DNA from: Scleromitrula shiraiana
Lineage: Eukaryota > Ascomycota > Leotiomycetes > Helotiales > Sclerotiniaceae
Length of the DNA stretch: 64,000 nt
Direction of reading: 5' to 3'
Assembly (NCBI GenBank): GCA_028455995.1
Contig: JABELC010000011.1
Location: 744,001 to 808,000 of the forward strand
Of this stretch, positions 1-12,360 are shown piece after piece (the first letter of the stretch is position 1; each line of letters starts with the position of its first letter). Under the pieces are notes generated by a model. It made no database searches. It saw only the letters and a list, made by a program, of their open reading frames with translations, and was not told the DNA's origin. The translations under genes were made by a program, and so were the position numbers.

Positions 1-1465
1 TCCATAAACCCATTTGTTGCACATCTATCGGTCAGTATCGGGACACTCAGCAATTAACATCTGATTATTCTCATGTCCTTTTCGTTTTCTTCTTGCGATT
101 GAAATTCGTGGTTTTGGTTTGGTTTGGTTTGGTTATTGGTTGTGGCGAGATAGGGATGGTGATCGTGGGTGGATATCGTGCTGCTGGGTGGTGTGTTGTG
201 TTGTGTTATGTCATGTTGCGTGATGTATGGCGGCGGGGCGGGTGCGATCGGTTGGGAATTGGAAGAATCGAATGTTAATGTTAGTGTGGGAGTTGGGAAT
301 GTGTTTCATTGTATGGAAACACGACATTACTTTTCTTTTCTTTTTTTTTATTCGTGCACATGTATTTACGTTGGAGAATTATTGTCGGGCAAATTTGGGT
401 TGTATGCGATGCTATCTGGGTTGTGTTTTCTAGTGGGTACAGTAGCACTATCCAGCATTTAATCAATTCATCTATAACCCATCATCATTAGCACCATCAT
501 TACCATTAACGAACTCATGGCGTAACATCTACCTAAGTAGATTCTGAGTTCTGCACCCGATTGAAGCATTACTTTGATAGTATCGGGGGAATGGATGGAA
601 TTGTATAAATGAAATGTATATTGGATATTCCAACACTATCACATCTCTCCGCTTTCACGAGTTAGATATCAATATCAATATCAAAATCGATAATCCAATT
701 GTTATCATTCGATGATATGATATGATATGATATTCTATTACTTCGTTTTCTCAAAAATCAATGCATCTATCGTCTCTCTCGTCTCATCTACTATTCGTTA
801 TTTACGATATGGTAATGTAGTTCTAGTGAACGTAACAAATAGATTCATTAATCACTATTCAAGTACTCTCTAGAATGCTTGTTTTCACACAGTTGATAAT
901 CACGTCAATTCATTTATGTGTAATATAATATTATATGTATGAATCTCATGGTTCTTATAGATGTTCACTTCAAGTTGCTAGTGGATGAAAATTAATTGAG
1001 TGAGCGAGTGAAGCTATCACGAAATATCAAGCCAAGTTTCAATATCTAGTTTCTATTCAAATTCTAAAGAAAGTTCACATCTAATCCTTTTCTGGTGTTT
1101 AAAAAAAGCTTTGACATTCAACCCTTTCTAGTTTATTTATAGTGAGAGTTGTATTGCTACTTAGTTGATATCCACAAGATACTTTACTAGCTTTAAGTTA
1201 TTAGCATATCTAGTGGTTTATGATTTGGAATACCCGAGGACTACTGCCTAGTGTCCGGATAGTTAGCATGTACTAGCACTAGTATCGACGTCATGAACGG
1301 GGATGTAAACATAAGCAGGGCAACAAAAACTAAGTGAGCGGGGTAACAATTCATTAAAAGTAAACTGATCCTCTCATGCCGTAAATCAACCTCAGTTGTT
1401 TTCTCATTACACTTATTCTTATCCAATATCTAGAAAATCACCCAACAAAAAACTCCAAATTCAAA
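1..1465. other. Intergenic, no gene seen
   Basis: No reading frame here looks like a protein or joins across plausible splice sites. It holds a TTTGG-rich stretch near 115-140, a GATAT/ATGAT-rich stretch near 665-735 and A/T-rich DNA. The last few hundred bases before 1466 probably hold the promoter and 5' UTR of the dienelactone hydrolase gene. Confidence 0.6.
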
Positions 1466-2376
1466 ATGTCTACCGGTGTAGGAATGTCTGCGTGTTGTCT
1501 CTCGGGAAAAGTCCACGAGGGCACACCTACTGGAAAAGTAGAAGTAATCGATAATCTCTCAACATATATCGCCTCTCCATCCGATGGATCCAAAGCCAAA
1601 ACAATCGTATTCCTCGTAGACAGTACGTTCATCCATCCATCCTCTTTCCCCATCCTATCCAAACTAATCCATCTCACCTCAAACCCCCAAATTCTAATCA
1701 AAACAAAACCCCCCTCACAGTCTTTGGCTACACATTCAAAAACGTCCGCCTCCTAGCCGACAACTACGCCAAATCCGGCTTCACAGTCTACATACCCGAT
1801 CTCCACCAAGGCGACAGCATCCCCCTCAGTTTCCTCAGCTCCGTGGAGCCCCCCCTCTCCGCCCGGAAAAACCTCTCACTCATCGAAAAAGCGCAATCCA
1901 CGGGCATCATCTCCACCACCCTCCCCCCCTGGCTCCTCCGCCACCGCGAAGCCATCACCAAGCCCCTCGTCGCCTCCTTCATCTCCACCATCCGCTCCGA
2001 TCCCTCGGTCAGCAAAATCGGAGCCTTGGGTTTCTGCTGGGGAGGCCGCTATGCGATATTAGCCGCGCACGGAGACGTAGATGCGGCGTATGCGTGTCAT
2101 CCGTCGTTGGTGGCCGTGCCGTCTGATTTCGAGGGGGTGTGCAAGCCGTTGAGCTTGGCGGTGGGGGATCAGGATAGTTTGTTGGATCAGGGGACGGTGG
2201 GGCAGATTCAGGATTTGATGGCGAAGAAGACGGAGGTGCCGCATGAGTTGAGGATTTATGAGGAGCAGATTCATGGGTTTGCGCTGAGGAGTGATTGGAG
2301 TTCGGACAAAGATAGGAAGGCCATGGATGAGGCGGAGAAGCAGGGTGTGGAGTGGTTTAATACTTATCTTGCTTAG
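1466..2376 (+). CDS. Dienelactone hydrolase family protein
   Basis: Two exons, 1466-1622 and 1721-2376, give 270 residues; the intron starts GTACGT and ends CACAG. Joining them restores a beta-strand region reading DIFGYTF, followed by YIPDLHQGD. The nucleophile elbow GFCWGG puts the catalytic Cys at about residue 158. An acid in GDQDS (about 204) and a His in QIHGF (about 237) complete the Cys-Asp-His triad of this alpha/beta hydrolase family. Family members hydrolyse cyclic esters such as dienelactones in aromatic breakdown, but many fungal paralogues have unknown substrates. There is no signal peptide, so it is probably cytosolic. Its 3' end converges on the acid phosphatase gene about 165 bp away. 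The family call is firm; the substrate is not known. Confidence 0.92.
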
Positions 2377-2542
2377 AATTTTGGGAGGAAAGAGAGTGTG
2401 CGAGTGTCATACTTGAGTAATTTACTATGGGTTATATTATTATGTATAATAACGAAATATAATCTTTGAAATGAGCTTTCCCGTCCTTGTATAGCTTTTC
2501 TATGAAATGCAAATCGTAAGTTCTCGATTAAAAACAGAACAT

Positions 2543-4483
2543 CTAATTGGGAACACCATCTGTTACACTCCCATAAGGCTGGGCAGGGTAATCCCCAAAA
2601 CAAGCGTACTCATACTGAGCTTCCTCCGTCTTATTACTCTGTACTTTCAAAAAAGTATTAAATTCACACCAGCCATCTACTCGATCAGCACCACACTCCG
2701 GGAAACTAAATCCCATAGGTAGCGTTCTCTGATTGAGCATAAAATGAACATAAGTAGTTTCATCGCCATAACCATAACTTCTATCGGCATTCAATGGTTT
2801 GGGCGTTTTGATAATCTCCACATCCAACCTTGCACCAAAGGGTTCCATATGAGATACGGTGAGGTTATGAGGGCCGGGATGGTGGGTAGCTGGTAAGAAT
2901 TGTGAAAATTGCTTGAAACCGAAAGCAGTTAGAATAGACATGATATTAGTGTCATGGGAGAAATCGAAATAGATGGACTGATTGAGGGGGAATGTCTCGG
3001 TGTTATTATCCAGAGTAGTGTTAATTTGAGAACCAGAATAGCCGAGAGTATGGTTGTGAAGTCGTGCAAGCATCTCCTGTTGATAGCCTATGCCAACGGC
3101 GCGCCCAGTAGCCGAAGAAAATGAGGATAATCCAGAGAACATGATATCAATGGAGTATTCGAAGTTCACCCATTCCTCGTAAGTAAAGAGATCACAGAAT
3201 TGACTGTAACCATAGGCAACCTAGATGATGTTAGATGAAATTGATAAGCTTCTCAAGGCCGAACTTACAGTCTCATAAGGACACATGGTTTGTGCTGCAT
3301 ATGTGTCTGTGATAGTCCACTCAAATTCTGGCGAAATCATGGCCTTGAATCGAGCAGTAGCATCTTGAAGGTATGTTTTAACCCATTCATGCTGGGCCTT
3401 GTTTCCTTGAGAATTCCTCTCACTGTTTGAATTAGGGCAGTTGTCGTAACCAGCTAGACTGTTATTATATCCCATCTCCTCAATTATAACCTCAATTGTG
3501 ACATTATTTGCCCACTCCAAGCCAAAGAATCCAGTCATAAAATATTCCGCACTCTGAAATTATTTAGCATATCCAACCATCAAACAAGAATGGCATCACT
3601 AACCTTAAGCATTCGATCTTGAGTAGTAGTTCTTGCAATAATCTTGCTGTGAGGATTATATAATTGAGCATATTGGTAGTAATGCAAAATCCCACTGTCA
3701 TATAATTCTTGTCTCCCACGCGGAACAAGAATTTCATGTCCAAGTTCATACTTCCAATCATTCAAGAATGATAGAGCACCAGTGGCAGTAAACTTTCCAG
3801 TATTGTTTGCAACCTTTTGACCAAAAGTTGCAACATTACTACCGGTAGTGGGATATCGTGCCCCGTGACGTGAAAGCATCTAGATGAAAAATTAACATAA
3901 TTTTATTTCACTTAAAACAACTCCCAGAATAGTGTATAGAAGCAAAAAAAAATCCAATTGAGATACCGATGGATGAATTTCGTACCTGGATTTGGGTTAT
4001 CCTAGCTCCAGGAGGAAGTGGGTATTCCGCCACGCCAAAACCATCCGGATTGGGAAAATAAGGAGAAAGATGTCCCATAAGGTGGAAAATACTCTGGTTT
4101 GTCCCTTGACCCACAATCGGTACTCCCGTCTCCAGAGGAGTATTTGGTACATATGTAGCAGATGGAGCGAAAGAGACAGGATTTGTTTGAGCCAGAAAAG
4201 GAGGTCGACCTGTCGCTGTAGGGCCAGCCCATAACTCAGGCGATGTTTGAAAGTATTGAGGAACTTTTGTGGTTGTTGAACATGGTGGCGAGTGATGTTT
4301 CTCAGGAGAAAGTGATGAGGTTGTAATTCCTGTGAGGGAGAGGAGAAGTATTTGATCTAACAACATGATGTATGAGGTGTATAAGAAAGCACAAATGATG
4401 AAAAAGAGTGAGATATTTCGCCAAGTATCGCCGCTTTTTGCTTTCTGAGAGACCCAAGAGCTCTCTTTATATTGTTGCAGCAT
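2543..4483 (-). CDS. Histidine acid phosphatase (phytase-like), membrane-anchored
   Basis: Four exons, 4483-3986, 3879-3604, 3553-3269 and 3220-2543, encode 578 residues. Exon 2 opens at MLSRHGARYP, the RHGxRxP phosphohistidine motif (His about 171). The proton-donor HD lies in FSHDTN (about 442-443) in exon 4. Six or more Cys and several N-x-S/T sequons fit a secretory enzyme that hydrolyses phosphomonoesters such as phytate. It is longer than classical fungal PhyA (about 450-470) because of a first exon of 166 residues. That exon carries a hydrophobic segment at about residues 24-53 that looks like a type II signal anchor, followed by a Ser/Pro/Thr-rich stem. An alternative Met inside the hydrophobic segment would give a cleavable signal instead. 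Substrate preference cannot be read from sequence. Confidence 0.93.
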
Positions 4484-5372
4484 ATTGGTAATTCTGTGTT
4501 CTATATGTACCTTCTACTTTCATCCCGTGTATGTAAAGAATTATAGTAACATTTGTATTCAATGAATGGATTGGATCGATATTCCCCGATTTGGAACAAG
4601 GAGATGAGGATATGATGTTTGGTTGGTTGGTTAGTTGGGTTTGGTTGCACTTGCTGTCAAGTTCTTGTGGTTGTTGGGAATGAAATGCACGAGGGCATTG
4701 GCCATCCGAGCTTTTCAGGGTGTTCCCGTCCCTACATATGTGTACCCGACAAGGTACCAGTGTAACAACACAGCCGTCGGATGTCAACAACTACCTTCGC
4801 GTGGAAGCATTCAAACAGAAAGTAATGAATTATGTAAACATGTATAACTTCATATTTTCCTTTTCAGGATACAAGGGTTGATATCAAGTGGTATCATGTA
4901 TGATTTCTTGTATTTACAAAAGACAATGATTGTTACTCAAGCAACCATCCTTTCCTTATCTATATATACCATAATCTATAGTGAGTTAGATTTCATCTCA
5001 TGATGATCACAATCTATTATATCTCTTTCAAAGTCGAATGAAAGATCATTTCATTTGTTATTCATACAAATATGATGTTTGTAATCAATTCCTCTGTGTC
5101 AGTCTTTGTCTTGGGAATTACTTCAATTCTACCTCTACTGCAAGAATGACGTATAATATGGGAATCAAAAATTTAAATCCGGAATTCCGAGTCTAAGAAG
5201 AGGGGAATAGGAACTTAGAAGAAACTGATTATAGCTATAAGACGCTTCTATGGTTCTTTCTCTGTATAATATTATCATTGTGGAATATTAAATAGCTTCA
5301 CCGTTCCTAATAGTAACTACAAAACTATTGCTTTCTTATCCATATATTCGAACGATCACGAAACAAGTGAAA
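4484..5372. other. Divergent promoter region
   Basis: It lies between the starts of the acid phosphatase (minus) and the alcohol dehydrogenase (plus), so it should hold both promoters. A TATATATA-like stretch sits near 4962. No credible coding exon was found. Confidence 0.6.
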
Positions 5373-6798
5373 ATGGCAATCAATGAGATCCCCGACAAAA
5401 TGCTTGCAGCGCAAGTAGTTGAAGTAAGTTCTCGATACACCAAACCAAGCAAGCAGAAAATAAACACCCAAATGACAAACCACCTAGTTCAATGCCCCCT
5501 ATAGAATTTCCCAAATCCCCACTCCAAAAGGCACCCTCGATCCCCACGACATGTTAGTAAAAGTCGGCGCCGCCTCCATTTGCCACACCGACAGTATGGT
5601 AAGATCCGGTATATTCTCCACCTCATTACCTTGCATCGGGTCGCACGAAGGAGCAGGAACTGTAGTTGCAGTCGGCTCAGCGATATCAGAATTCAAAAAA
5701 GGGGATCGAGTTCTCTGTTGCTTGACCTATCATCGCTGTGGAAATTGTACGACTTGTTTGGGTCCTGAAAGTGATCGACAGTGGTGTCCAAATACTGGGG
5801 GGTATTTGGGAGTCATGAGAGATGGATCGTTTGCTGAGTATGAGGTTGTTGATGGTAAGGAGTGTTGTTTGTTGCCGGATAATTTGAGTTTTGCTTCGGC
5901 GGCTCCGTTGGCTTGTGCTGGTATTACTGCTTGTGAGTATTAGTTCTTAAGTATGATAAGAATTCAAAAGCTCATTAGATTCAGGGGGTGGTGTAGTCAG
6001 AACGGGCCTGAAATCAGGAGAATCCATTGCGATTGTGGGAGCAGGCGGAGGACTTGGACATTTGGGCATTCAATTTGCGAAAGCTTTGGGGCTCCGTGTT
6101 ATTGCTATAGATGCTCGAGACGAAGCTCTCCAGCTTGCAAAAGACTGTGGAGCCGATACCGTGGTTGATGCTCGTCAACCTAAGGAAAAAATTGTCGAGG
6201 AGGTGCAGAAGGTCACGGGTGGTCAGGGAGCCGATTCAAGTATTAACCTGAGTGAACATGAGACGGCAGCAGCAACGTCTGCCGCGGTTACAAAGATGCG
6301 TAGGTTTATTTCTGTTATTGGAAATTACTGCCCCATGTTCAATTATGGCATTAAGATGGATGATTTTTTTATCTTATTGAAACATGTTTGCTGTTCCTAT
6401 TTCTTTTTTTAAAAAATGTTGGTGCTGACGAGAATATTTTCGGAAAACAGACGGCACAATGATCCAGATTGCTCAACCGGCAAATGTTAGTGTTCCTTTT
6501 GAAGAGCTAATCTTCCGTGGTATTAAAATTCACGGTAGCCTTACTGGTGAGTCAAATGCTACTCGGCCCCCGCGTTCGTCATTGACCAGAAATAGGATCA
6601 CGCGGCGAAGTAAAAAGGATGCTAGAAATAGTATCTAAACATAATATCAAGGTTCAAACAAATCCATTTAGTGGCCTGGAAGAGATACCAAAAGCAGTAG
6701 AACTTGCACATTCAGGAAAGATGAAGGGAAAACCTGTCATAATTATCGATCATGAGGCTGTTGAGAATGAGAAAAATTCTGGCCTGAAGATGGTGTAA
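5373..6798 (+). CDS. Zinc-dependent alcohol dehydrogenase (MDR family)
   Basis: Five exons, 5373-5423, 5488-5932, 5985-6299, 6451-6546 and 6596-6798, encode 369 residues. Catalytic zinc ligands are the Cys of SICHTD (about 49), the His-Glu of GSHEGAG (about 70-71) and the Cys of PLACAG (about 160). Four structural-zinc Cys lie at about 101, 104, 107 and 117; the last spacing is nine residues, against the usual seven. A Rossmann loop GAGGGLG lies near 183-189. The enzyme should oxidise or reduce alcohol/aldehyde pairs with NAD(H) or NADP(H) in the cytosol, because no targeting signal is visible. The exon 2 acceptor is CCTAG at 5487; the more downstream TATAG breaks frame. Substrate range is unknown. 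A second MDR gene lies 3.9 kb away with a different intron pattern. Confidence 0.93.
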
Positions 6799-7240
6799 GC
6801 ACACAGTTATAGAAAGAAAAGTCATGCCAGTAAGCGGCTGACGAAATTGATACTACTAGTAAGTGATGGAATCAAAATGGTTTTAATAAAACAATAGTAT
6901 GTTCCAAAATAAGAAATGTACATTTAAGCACCACTCATAGCATGAGATTGTGAAACTATCTGAAGTATATCGTACATTCTGGCACATCTAAAGTAATATC
7001 TTCCAGTCTAGCTGAGAAGGATTATCCTCTAATATGATACAACAGTGGTATCTGGACAAACTCTTAAACATTGCCCAAAATCCAATAATAAGTTTCTGCA
7101 AGAAATTTAATCCGAAGGTACCTGACCATCTGATTGATATGCACAAAAATAACAATCCAAAAACAATCCCAACCCAAAAAAAAGAAACTAAAACCCAGAT
7201 ATATTATAGGCGACAGAAGTGGAGGCATTGCCAGCATGCT
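6799..7240. other. Convergent 3' region
   Basis: AT-rich sequence between the 3' ends of the alcohol dehydrogenase and the unknown minus-strand gene. It probably holds both 3' UTRs; nothing else was recognised. Confidence 0.6.
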
Positions 7241-8818
7241 TCACTTCATTGCCCTTTTTCCTTCTCGACCAGTAGAGCTGCTAGATCTTGCCGTTCGTTT
7301 TCCAAGTGCTGAGCGTGTCTCCCCGGCCGGAGTAGGAGAAAAGGTTTGGCGGGCACGGTAGGAGCTAGGTCCCGCAAGAGACGATGAACCGGGTCTTACA
7401 TACGACATAGTGCTCGGCTCATCCACAGATGATAGAGCTGGAATTGCTAAGCTCGCGGCTGACGAAGAAGCCGGGGCAGAAGGAAATCCTGAATTTCTCT
7501 TAAGCCTTTCGATGAAATGATTTAGTCTATTCACATATGCTCTTGGTGCGGCATAGCCTTGAGGACCAAGATTGTGCTCAGCTCTGACTAATCGCTCGAT
7601 ATGAAAGCTCTCCATACCAAAATCGTCAGGTAGACTTTCTAGAGCTTCAAGGATAAACTCCCCTCTGCCGTTTGCTGCATTTAGGCCTAGTAAATTTAAA
7701 TATAGATTTCGACGGGAGCTTGGTTCATGGCGCATAGCATGTCGGACCCAAGTAATGTTTTGATATAATTCTGTATTACGCAACAAAAGAGCCTCCAGCA
7801 TCCAGATCAAGATATCAGCCGCCCTTGTTTGAAGTTGGAGGCTCATGCCATCTCGCCATTGCAGATTGTCTCTGATAGAGTCAACAATCTGAACAAGTGT
7901 CTGGCCACACCACGGAACATCGTGTTCGAAAGGGATATTGTCATCTGGGCCCATTGCATTCCATCGAGACAGATTACCAGTGGCTTCGTATTCGTCAAGC
8001 TGTCTAAGTGTTTCGGAAAATTTCATCTCCATTTTGCGTAGATATTCAAAATCACAACGATCCCGAGTGACTAATCTGTCGAATTGATTGAAAATAGCAT
8101 CATCCTGCAGGAGCAGTCTGGACAAGGTTGCTTCGAGATCGTTTGGGGAAAGGACGTCCTGATCATGAAGAGCAAGGTTGAATATGTCGGATCGATATTC
8201 ATCTGCTACGACATAGCTATCAAATGTAGACATGATGTCTCTCACAGCCTTCATTCTAGAGCGGGAAGTCACATCTCTCCGTTGCCGCTCGTTCTTGAGT
8301 CTCCATAATGCTGGCTTATCTTCTCTGTCGTGTTGGTCGACAAATTCCCAATCCCTTTCACGACAGACTCTCGGCATTGATCTGTTCCGCAGATACGAAT
8401 AGATGTCTTGCCCATTGGTTACACCCAATTGACTCTTGAACCAGGCGATATGGTTGCAGGATGTTGTATGGCATGAGCATTCTTCCTGCGATGGATAGAA
8501 ACGTATCCCAAGTGGCTCTACTTTGGCCATTCCAAGATGAAATGCGTAATAATCTTCCTCGTCCGATTGAAATAATCTGCCATGATCTACGGCGAGTAGA
8601 ATGTTTCCGCTCTCCATCTGTCTTTGATCCTCGTCTTCGGATTCGTCCTCCTCTGATTCATAGTATTCCGACAGTTCGCTCCTATCTGAGTCATCCTCTT
8701 TACCTCCATGGATTGGAGTTCTCCCTCTTGGGTGCTGAGAATAGACATGACCACTACGTGTAGAGTGCATGGTCTTGCTGATGTAAAGCTTGCTAAAACT
8801 TGATAGTGGAGACGACAT
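7241..8818 (-). CDS. Hypothetical protein with a compact CxC-CxH cluster
   Basis: One uninterrupted frame of 525 residues; I do not recognise the family. The N-terminus is polar, with an acidic run of D/E/S at about residues 40-66. It is followed by a globular part containing ECSCHTTSCNHIAWF, a C-x-C-x4-C-x-H arrangement like a shortened SWIM zinc finger. The middle is helical and rich in charged residues. The last 80 or so residues are Ser/Pro/Arg-rich and end in a basic stretch (KRTARSSS), which could serve as a nuclear signal. The first ATG is used; a second at 8770 would drop 16 residues. The long intronless frame and normal codon use make a real gene likely. A DNA- or RNA-linked role is only a guess from the Cys/His cluster. 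Confidence 0.75.
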   Translation of the reverse strand: MSSPLSSFSKLYISKTMHSTRSGHVYSQHPRGRTPIHGGKEDDSDRSELSEYYESEEDESEDEDQRQMESGNILLAVDHGRLFQSDEEDYYAFHLGMAKVEPLGIRFYPSQEECSCHTTSCNHIAWFKSQLGVTNGQDIYSYLRNRSMPRVCRERDWEFVDQHDREDKPALWRLKNERQRRDVTSRSRMKAVRDIMSTFDSYVVADEYRSDIFNLALHDQDVLSPNDLEATLSRLLLQDDAIFNQFDRLVTRDRCDFEYLRKMEMKFSETLRQLDEYEATGNLSRWNAMGPDDNIPFEHDVPWCGQTLVQIVDSIRDNLQWRDGMSLQLQTRAADILIWMLEALLLRNTELYQNITWVRHAMRHEPSSRRNLYLNLLGLNAANGRGEFILEALESLPDDFGMESFHIERLVRAEHNLGPQGYAAPRAYVNRLNHFIERLKRNSGFPSAPASSSAASLAIPALSSVDEPSTMSYVRPGSSSLAGPSSYRARQTFSPTPAGETRSALGKRTARSSSSTGREGKRAMK

Positions 8819-10685
8819 GAAGATAAGAAATTGCTGGCTCTGGGTAATAGAGACTCCATGATGATGACTATGGACTTATATATATACTATATCGAATCGT
8901 GACGACTCGTTCTATCATTCCTTAGAGTTCTATGTCATTTTGTCAGTATGCAGAGGATTAGAGCAATGATGCTCAGCCTTTGCAATCACAACAATATTTG
9001 GTAGCATAAGGAGGTCTCAATGTAGGTCTACTGGGCCGCACAAAGGGTCGGCTGTGATATAGAGAGGGTCAAGGCATTCATATGGATAATGATTCTATAT
9101 AGAAACGTGTTGGAAGTTTCACCGTACCGATACCAGTAAGTAGAATGATGTAAGGGAAGAAAGTTGAACTTGGGGGGGGGAGGGGTTGAAGTGGAGGGGT
9201 GGGTAGTCAAGCCACAAATGAAGTGTCGCCTATGAAAAAGGTGGATAAGTATCCATTGATCTAACACCAATATCGTTAGTACTTAACAGCGATGGAGGCT
9301 GGCCCATAAGCTGATTTGAGGCTTTAACCAATCAAAATATAAATTTGAAGCCATTTTAAAACTAATCTAACCGAATTAATTAAGATTTCTACTCGGTCAC
9401 GGATATCCAAATTGGCCAGCCACATTGAAAATTGGGTCCGAATTGTTTGACCACATTTTCCAAAGGTAAACTGGTCGTAGTTAACTGGTCAAGATTCGAG
9501 GGTGTTTACAAACTGTTGTAAGGCTTCTTCCTTTGGTTCCTCAATAGAATCCAATTCCTTTTTTCGTCATTGTTATATTTTTGCCGTCGTTGCGCCAATG
9601 CCAATACTAAATTCAATATCACAAAGAGGATGGGAAAGACCCGTGGACACCCACCACCAGCCAGCACCGGCCAAAGGCAAATTAAGAAGAAATGGGTCAA
9701 TTAAGATCCATTACGGGTCGCCCCGTATCTACATAGTACATACAGTACGGAGCATGTACACAGCAAAGCAAACTAAACTAATTAACTAGGAGGATTGAGG
9801 ATTGCGGCCTAATATTCGAAAGAATATCCAAAAATGGCCTGGGGAAGCGAAATGAGTATATACTAATCTAGGTATACAGAATATCCCATGGGAGGAGTCC
9901 GAATTTTCGGGGATCGTTTGTGTGGGTAGTACATGACAACTTTGGTTATCACCGCATCGCCGTATTGTGTTCCAATGGAAATTCTACTTTACATGTATAG
10001 ATAGACTAGAAATCAAGGTAATTCATGCATCCTCCGCATCAAATTTGCTGTCAAGTGATAAGATGGGGGTGTGGTAAGGGTATTCTGCATCTGCATAGCT
10101 GCGCCACTACGCGGCAAATATAGACTATAACACTTCCAACTCACACATCTCTACCATCTCAAAGAGGTATGGCGAACCTCAAGGCATCGAGATTCTAAAA
10201 GTTTCTTTCGGTCGTGGTACCGGATCATTGTGAACCATTACCGACCGTCTGGTACCGAGATACTCAGCTGCGGACATTCTATTTGATGCCAATGATTACA
10301 AGTTTGTGGCTATAGCAAATCATATCAACTCGTGGATCGTATTGGGTACCTATGTTTGGGCATTCCCCACGAGCTGATTAGATTTCGGATGAACCAACCT
10401 TGTTTATTGTTTAGAACGGAGTTGGTTGAGCTTTAAATCTCATTCTGGCACATACAGCTCTCGTCGTTTCATCCAAAGATTGGTGATTGGTTCATTCTTC
10501 TATCAAAAGTTCACTTCACTTGGGAACGGAGCAAAGTTGCTCGGTCTGACTGATTATGTTTGAAAGTCTCATTTAATCGTTATATCCCAATTGCAACCTC
10601 AGCCCTACCCAAAAATGCTGAAAGAAATCCACCTTGCCGTGTCCAATATAAAGAGTGGCAAAAATCTAAATTGTACATACACACA
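8819..10685. other. Intergenic, no gene seen
   Basis: It contains the promoter of the hypothetical minus-strand gene at its left end and the 3' flank of the second alcohol dehydrogenase at its right. A G-rich tract lies at about 9171-9200 and two inverted CCAAT boxes close together at about 10479-10490. The short frames present do not resemble proteins. Confidence 0.55.
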
Positions 10686-12360
10686 CTACGACAGATCAAG
10701 TACAACTCTACCCTGCATTTTGCCTTCAGACATCTCCTTGAATACCTCCGTCAAGTTTTCCATCTTCTCCACTCGTAATTTAGTTTTGACAATTCCCCGT
10801 GCTGCCATCTCAAGCGTTTCTAGCGCCTCACGCTGGTTGCCTACAGCGGAGCCCTTAATCTTCCATTCTTGAGCAACCTAGAAGAGTTAGCGAATATCAT
10901 TGATATTAAGGGATAATCTACTCACCATTGCCGCAGGGAATGAGTTAGCAATCGGTTGTGATTCACCCTCTGGCATGCCAACACAAACTAAGGTTCCACC
11001 AAACCTCAAGAAGCTGAGCGCTTGAGCATAAGCGCGATTAGAAGCCGTGCATACGATAACTGCAGCCGCTCCAAGCCCGCCGGTGACTCTCTTGACCTCT
11101 TCTGCGATCGTTTTGTCATCAAATTTCGTGATGTCAATGAAGGCCTCAGCGCCACAATCCATTACTAGACTTTCTTTGCTCCCATGGTCAATTCCAATTA
11201 TTCTCAATGCCATTCCTCTGCTGCCAATTTGGCAAGCAAGATGACCCTAAATTTGAGTTAGTAGACGATCAGAAGAAGACTATGGAGGGAAAATTACAAG
11301 ACCACCACCAGCACCCGCTATGAATTGTTAGTAAGAACATTTCAGAAGATTCGGAGATCACCGTACCTATTACAACAAATTGTCCACTCTGCGCATCACT
11401 CTTTCTCAAGGCTGAATATCTAGAAGAAGAAGAAAATCGTATAATTAGCTTTGCCTATTCGAAAGGGAGGCCTTTTTCGAGGCCCGGCCGCCTAGGTGAC
11501 CAAACTTCACCCCATGTACAACTCAAAATCTGTGGCTGTGAAAACTTACGTCGTGACACCTGCACATAGTAATGGAGCAGCGTCCTTAGATTCTAAGGCA
11601 TCAGGAATTGGTGTTACATAATTCGCAGGTGCAAGCGCGTACTGCTGGAAGGTTCCCGGGTCTATTTTTCTCATGTTAGTCGCAAGCCACCCCTAGAGCA
11701 TCAATTCACGAACAATAATATCCAGATATCTTTTGATTCTGCATTTAAGCAAATTAGTACGCTTTCGCAGGGTAAAATTGGGATTTGGGGGGGCCTCACG
11801 AAGCAAACCCCGTCATGACCTTCGAGGCATGCAGCACAAGCACCGCAAGCATATGCGATCCACTATCACAATATCAATTATGGATGGCCTCTTAGGCTTT
11901 GCGAGATGAAATTACCTTAATTCCAACACGGTCCCCGACCTTGATGCGTCCATTCTCGGACCCCGGGCCTAATTTATGAACGACACCGACACCTTCGTGT
12001 CCGCCAACCTGACCTGCTTGTGTAGGATAAGGAACTACAGAACACATTCATCTATTAGTTCAATTTGCCCCTCATATATATGGGGTTGGGCTCGCAAGCT
12101 TACGGCCACGCCAACTGTTTTCCATTACACCCATATCACTGTGGCAAACGCCGGAGTGTGTTCTAGATGTAACAAACACTAATCAGCCAAATTGCCCCCA
12201 AACACTAGGTCTCAGGAGTTCCAACTTACAGTCGGACAAGCACATCTCCTGGGCCAGGTTCTGGTGTATCTAATAGTTCTACCTTGGTCGAGATTGTGCC
12301 TGGTTTATCGTATACAACCGCCTTGTATTGCTTGGGGATATCAAAAGTTTGAGCTGCCAT
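10686..12360 (-). CDS. Zinc alcohol dehydrogenase, Adh1/Adh3-like, ten exons
   Basis: Ten exons (12360-12230, 12162-12104, 12034-11916, 11862-11800, 11738-11714, 11661-11550, 11419-11367, 11317-11298, 11246-10926, 10877-10686) join in frame to 364 residues. Ligands of the catalytic zinc are Cys50 (GVCHSD), His76-Glu77 (GGHEGVG) and Cys165 (LLCAGVT). The structural-zinc Cys at 109, 112, 115 and 123 have canonical C-x2-C-x2-C-x7-C spacing. The cofactor loop AGAGGGLGH is at about 188-196. The order of motifs matches the yeast ADH1 type, which interconverts ethanol-like alcohols and aldehydes with NAD(H). There is no targeting peptide, so it is probably cytosolic. Two exons are only 25 and 20 nt. 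The exon 5 donor (GTTCGT) is the weakest splice call. It is divergently placed from the FMN oxidase gene. Confidence 0.92.
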
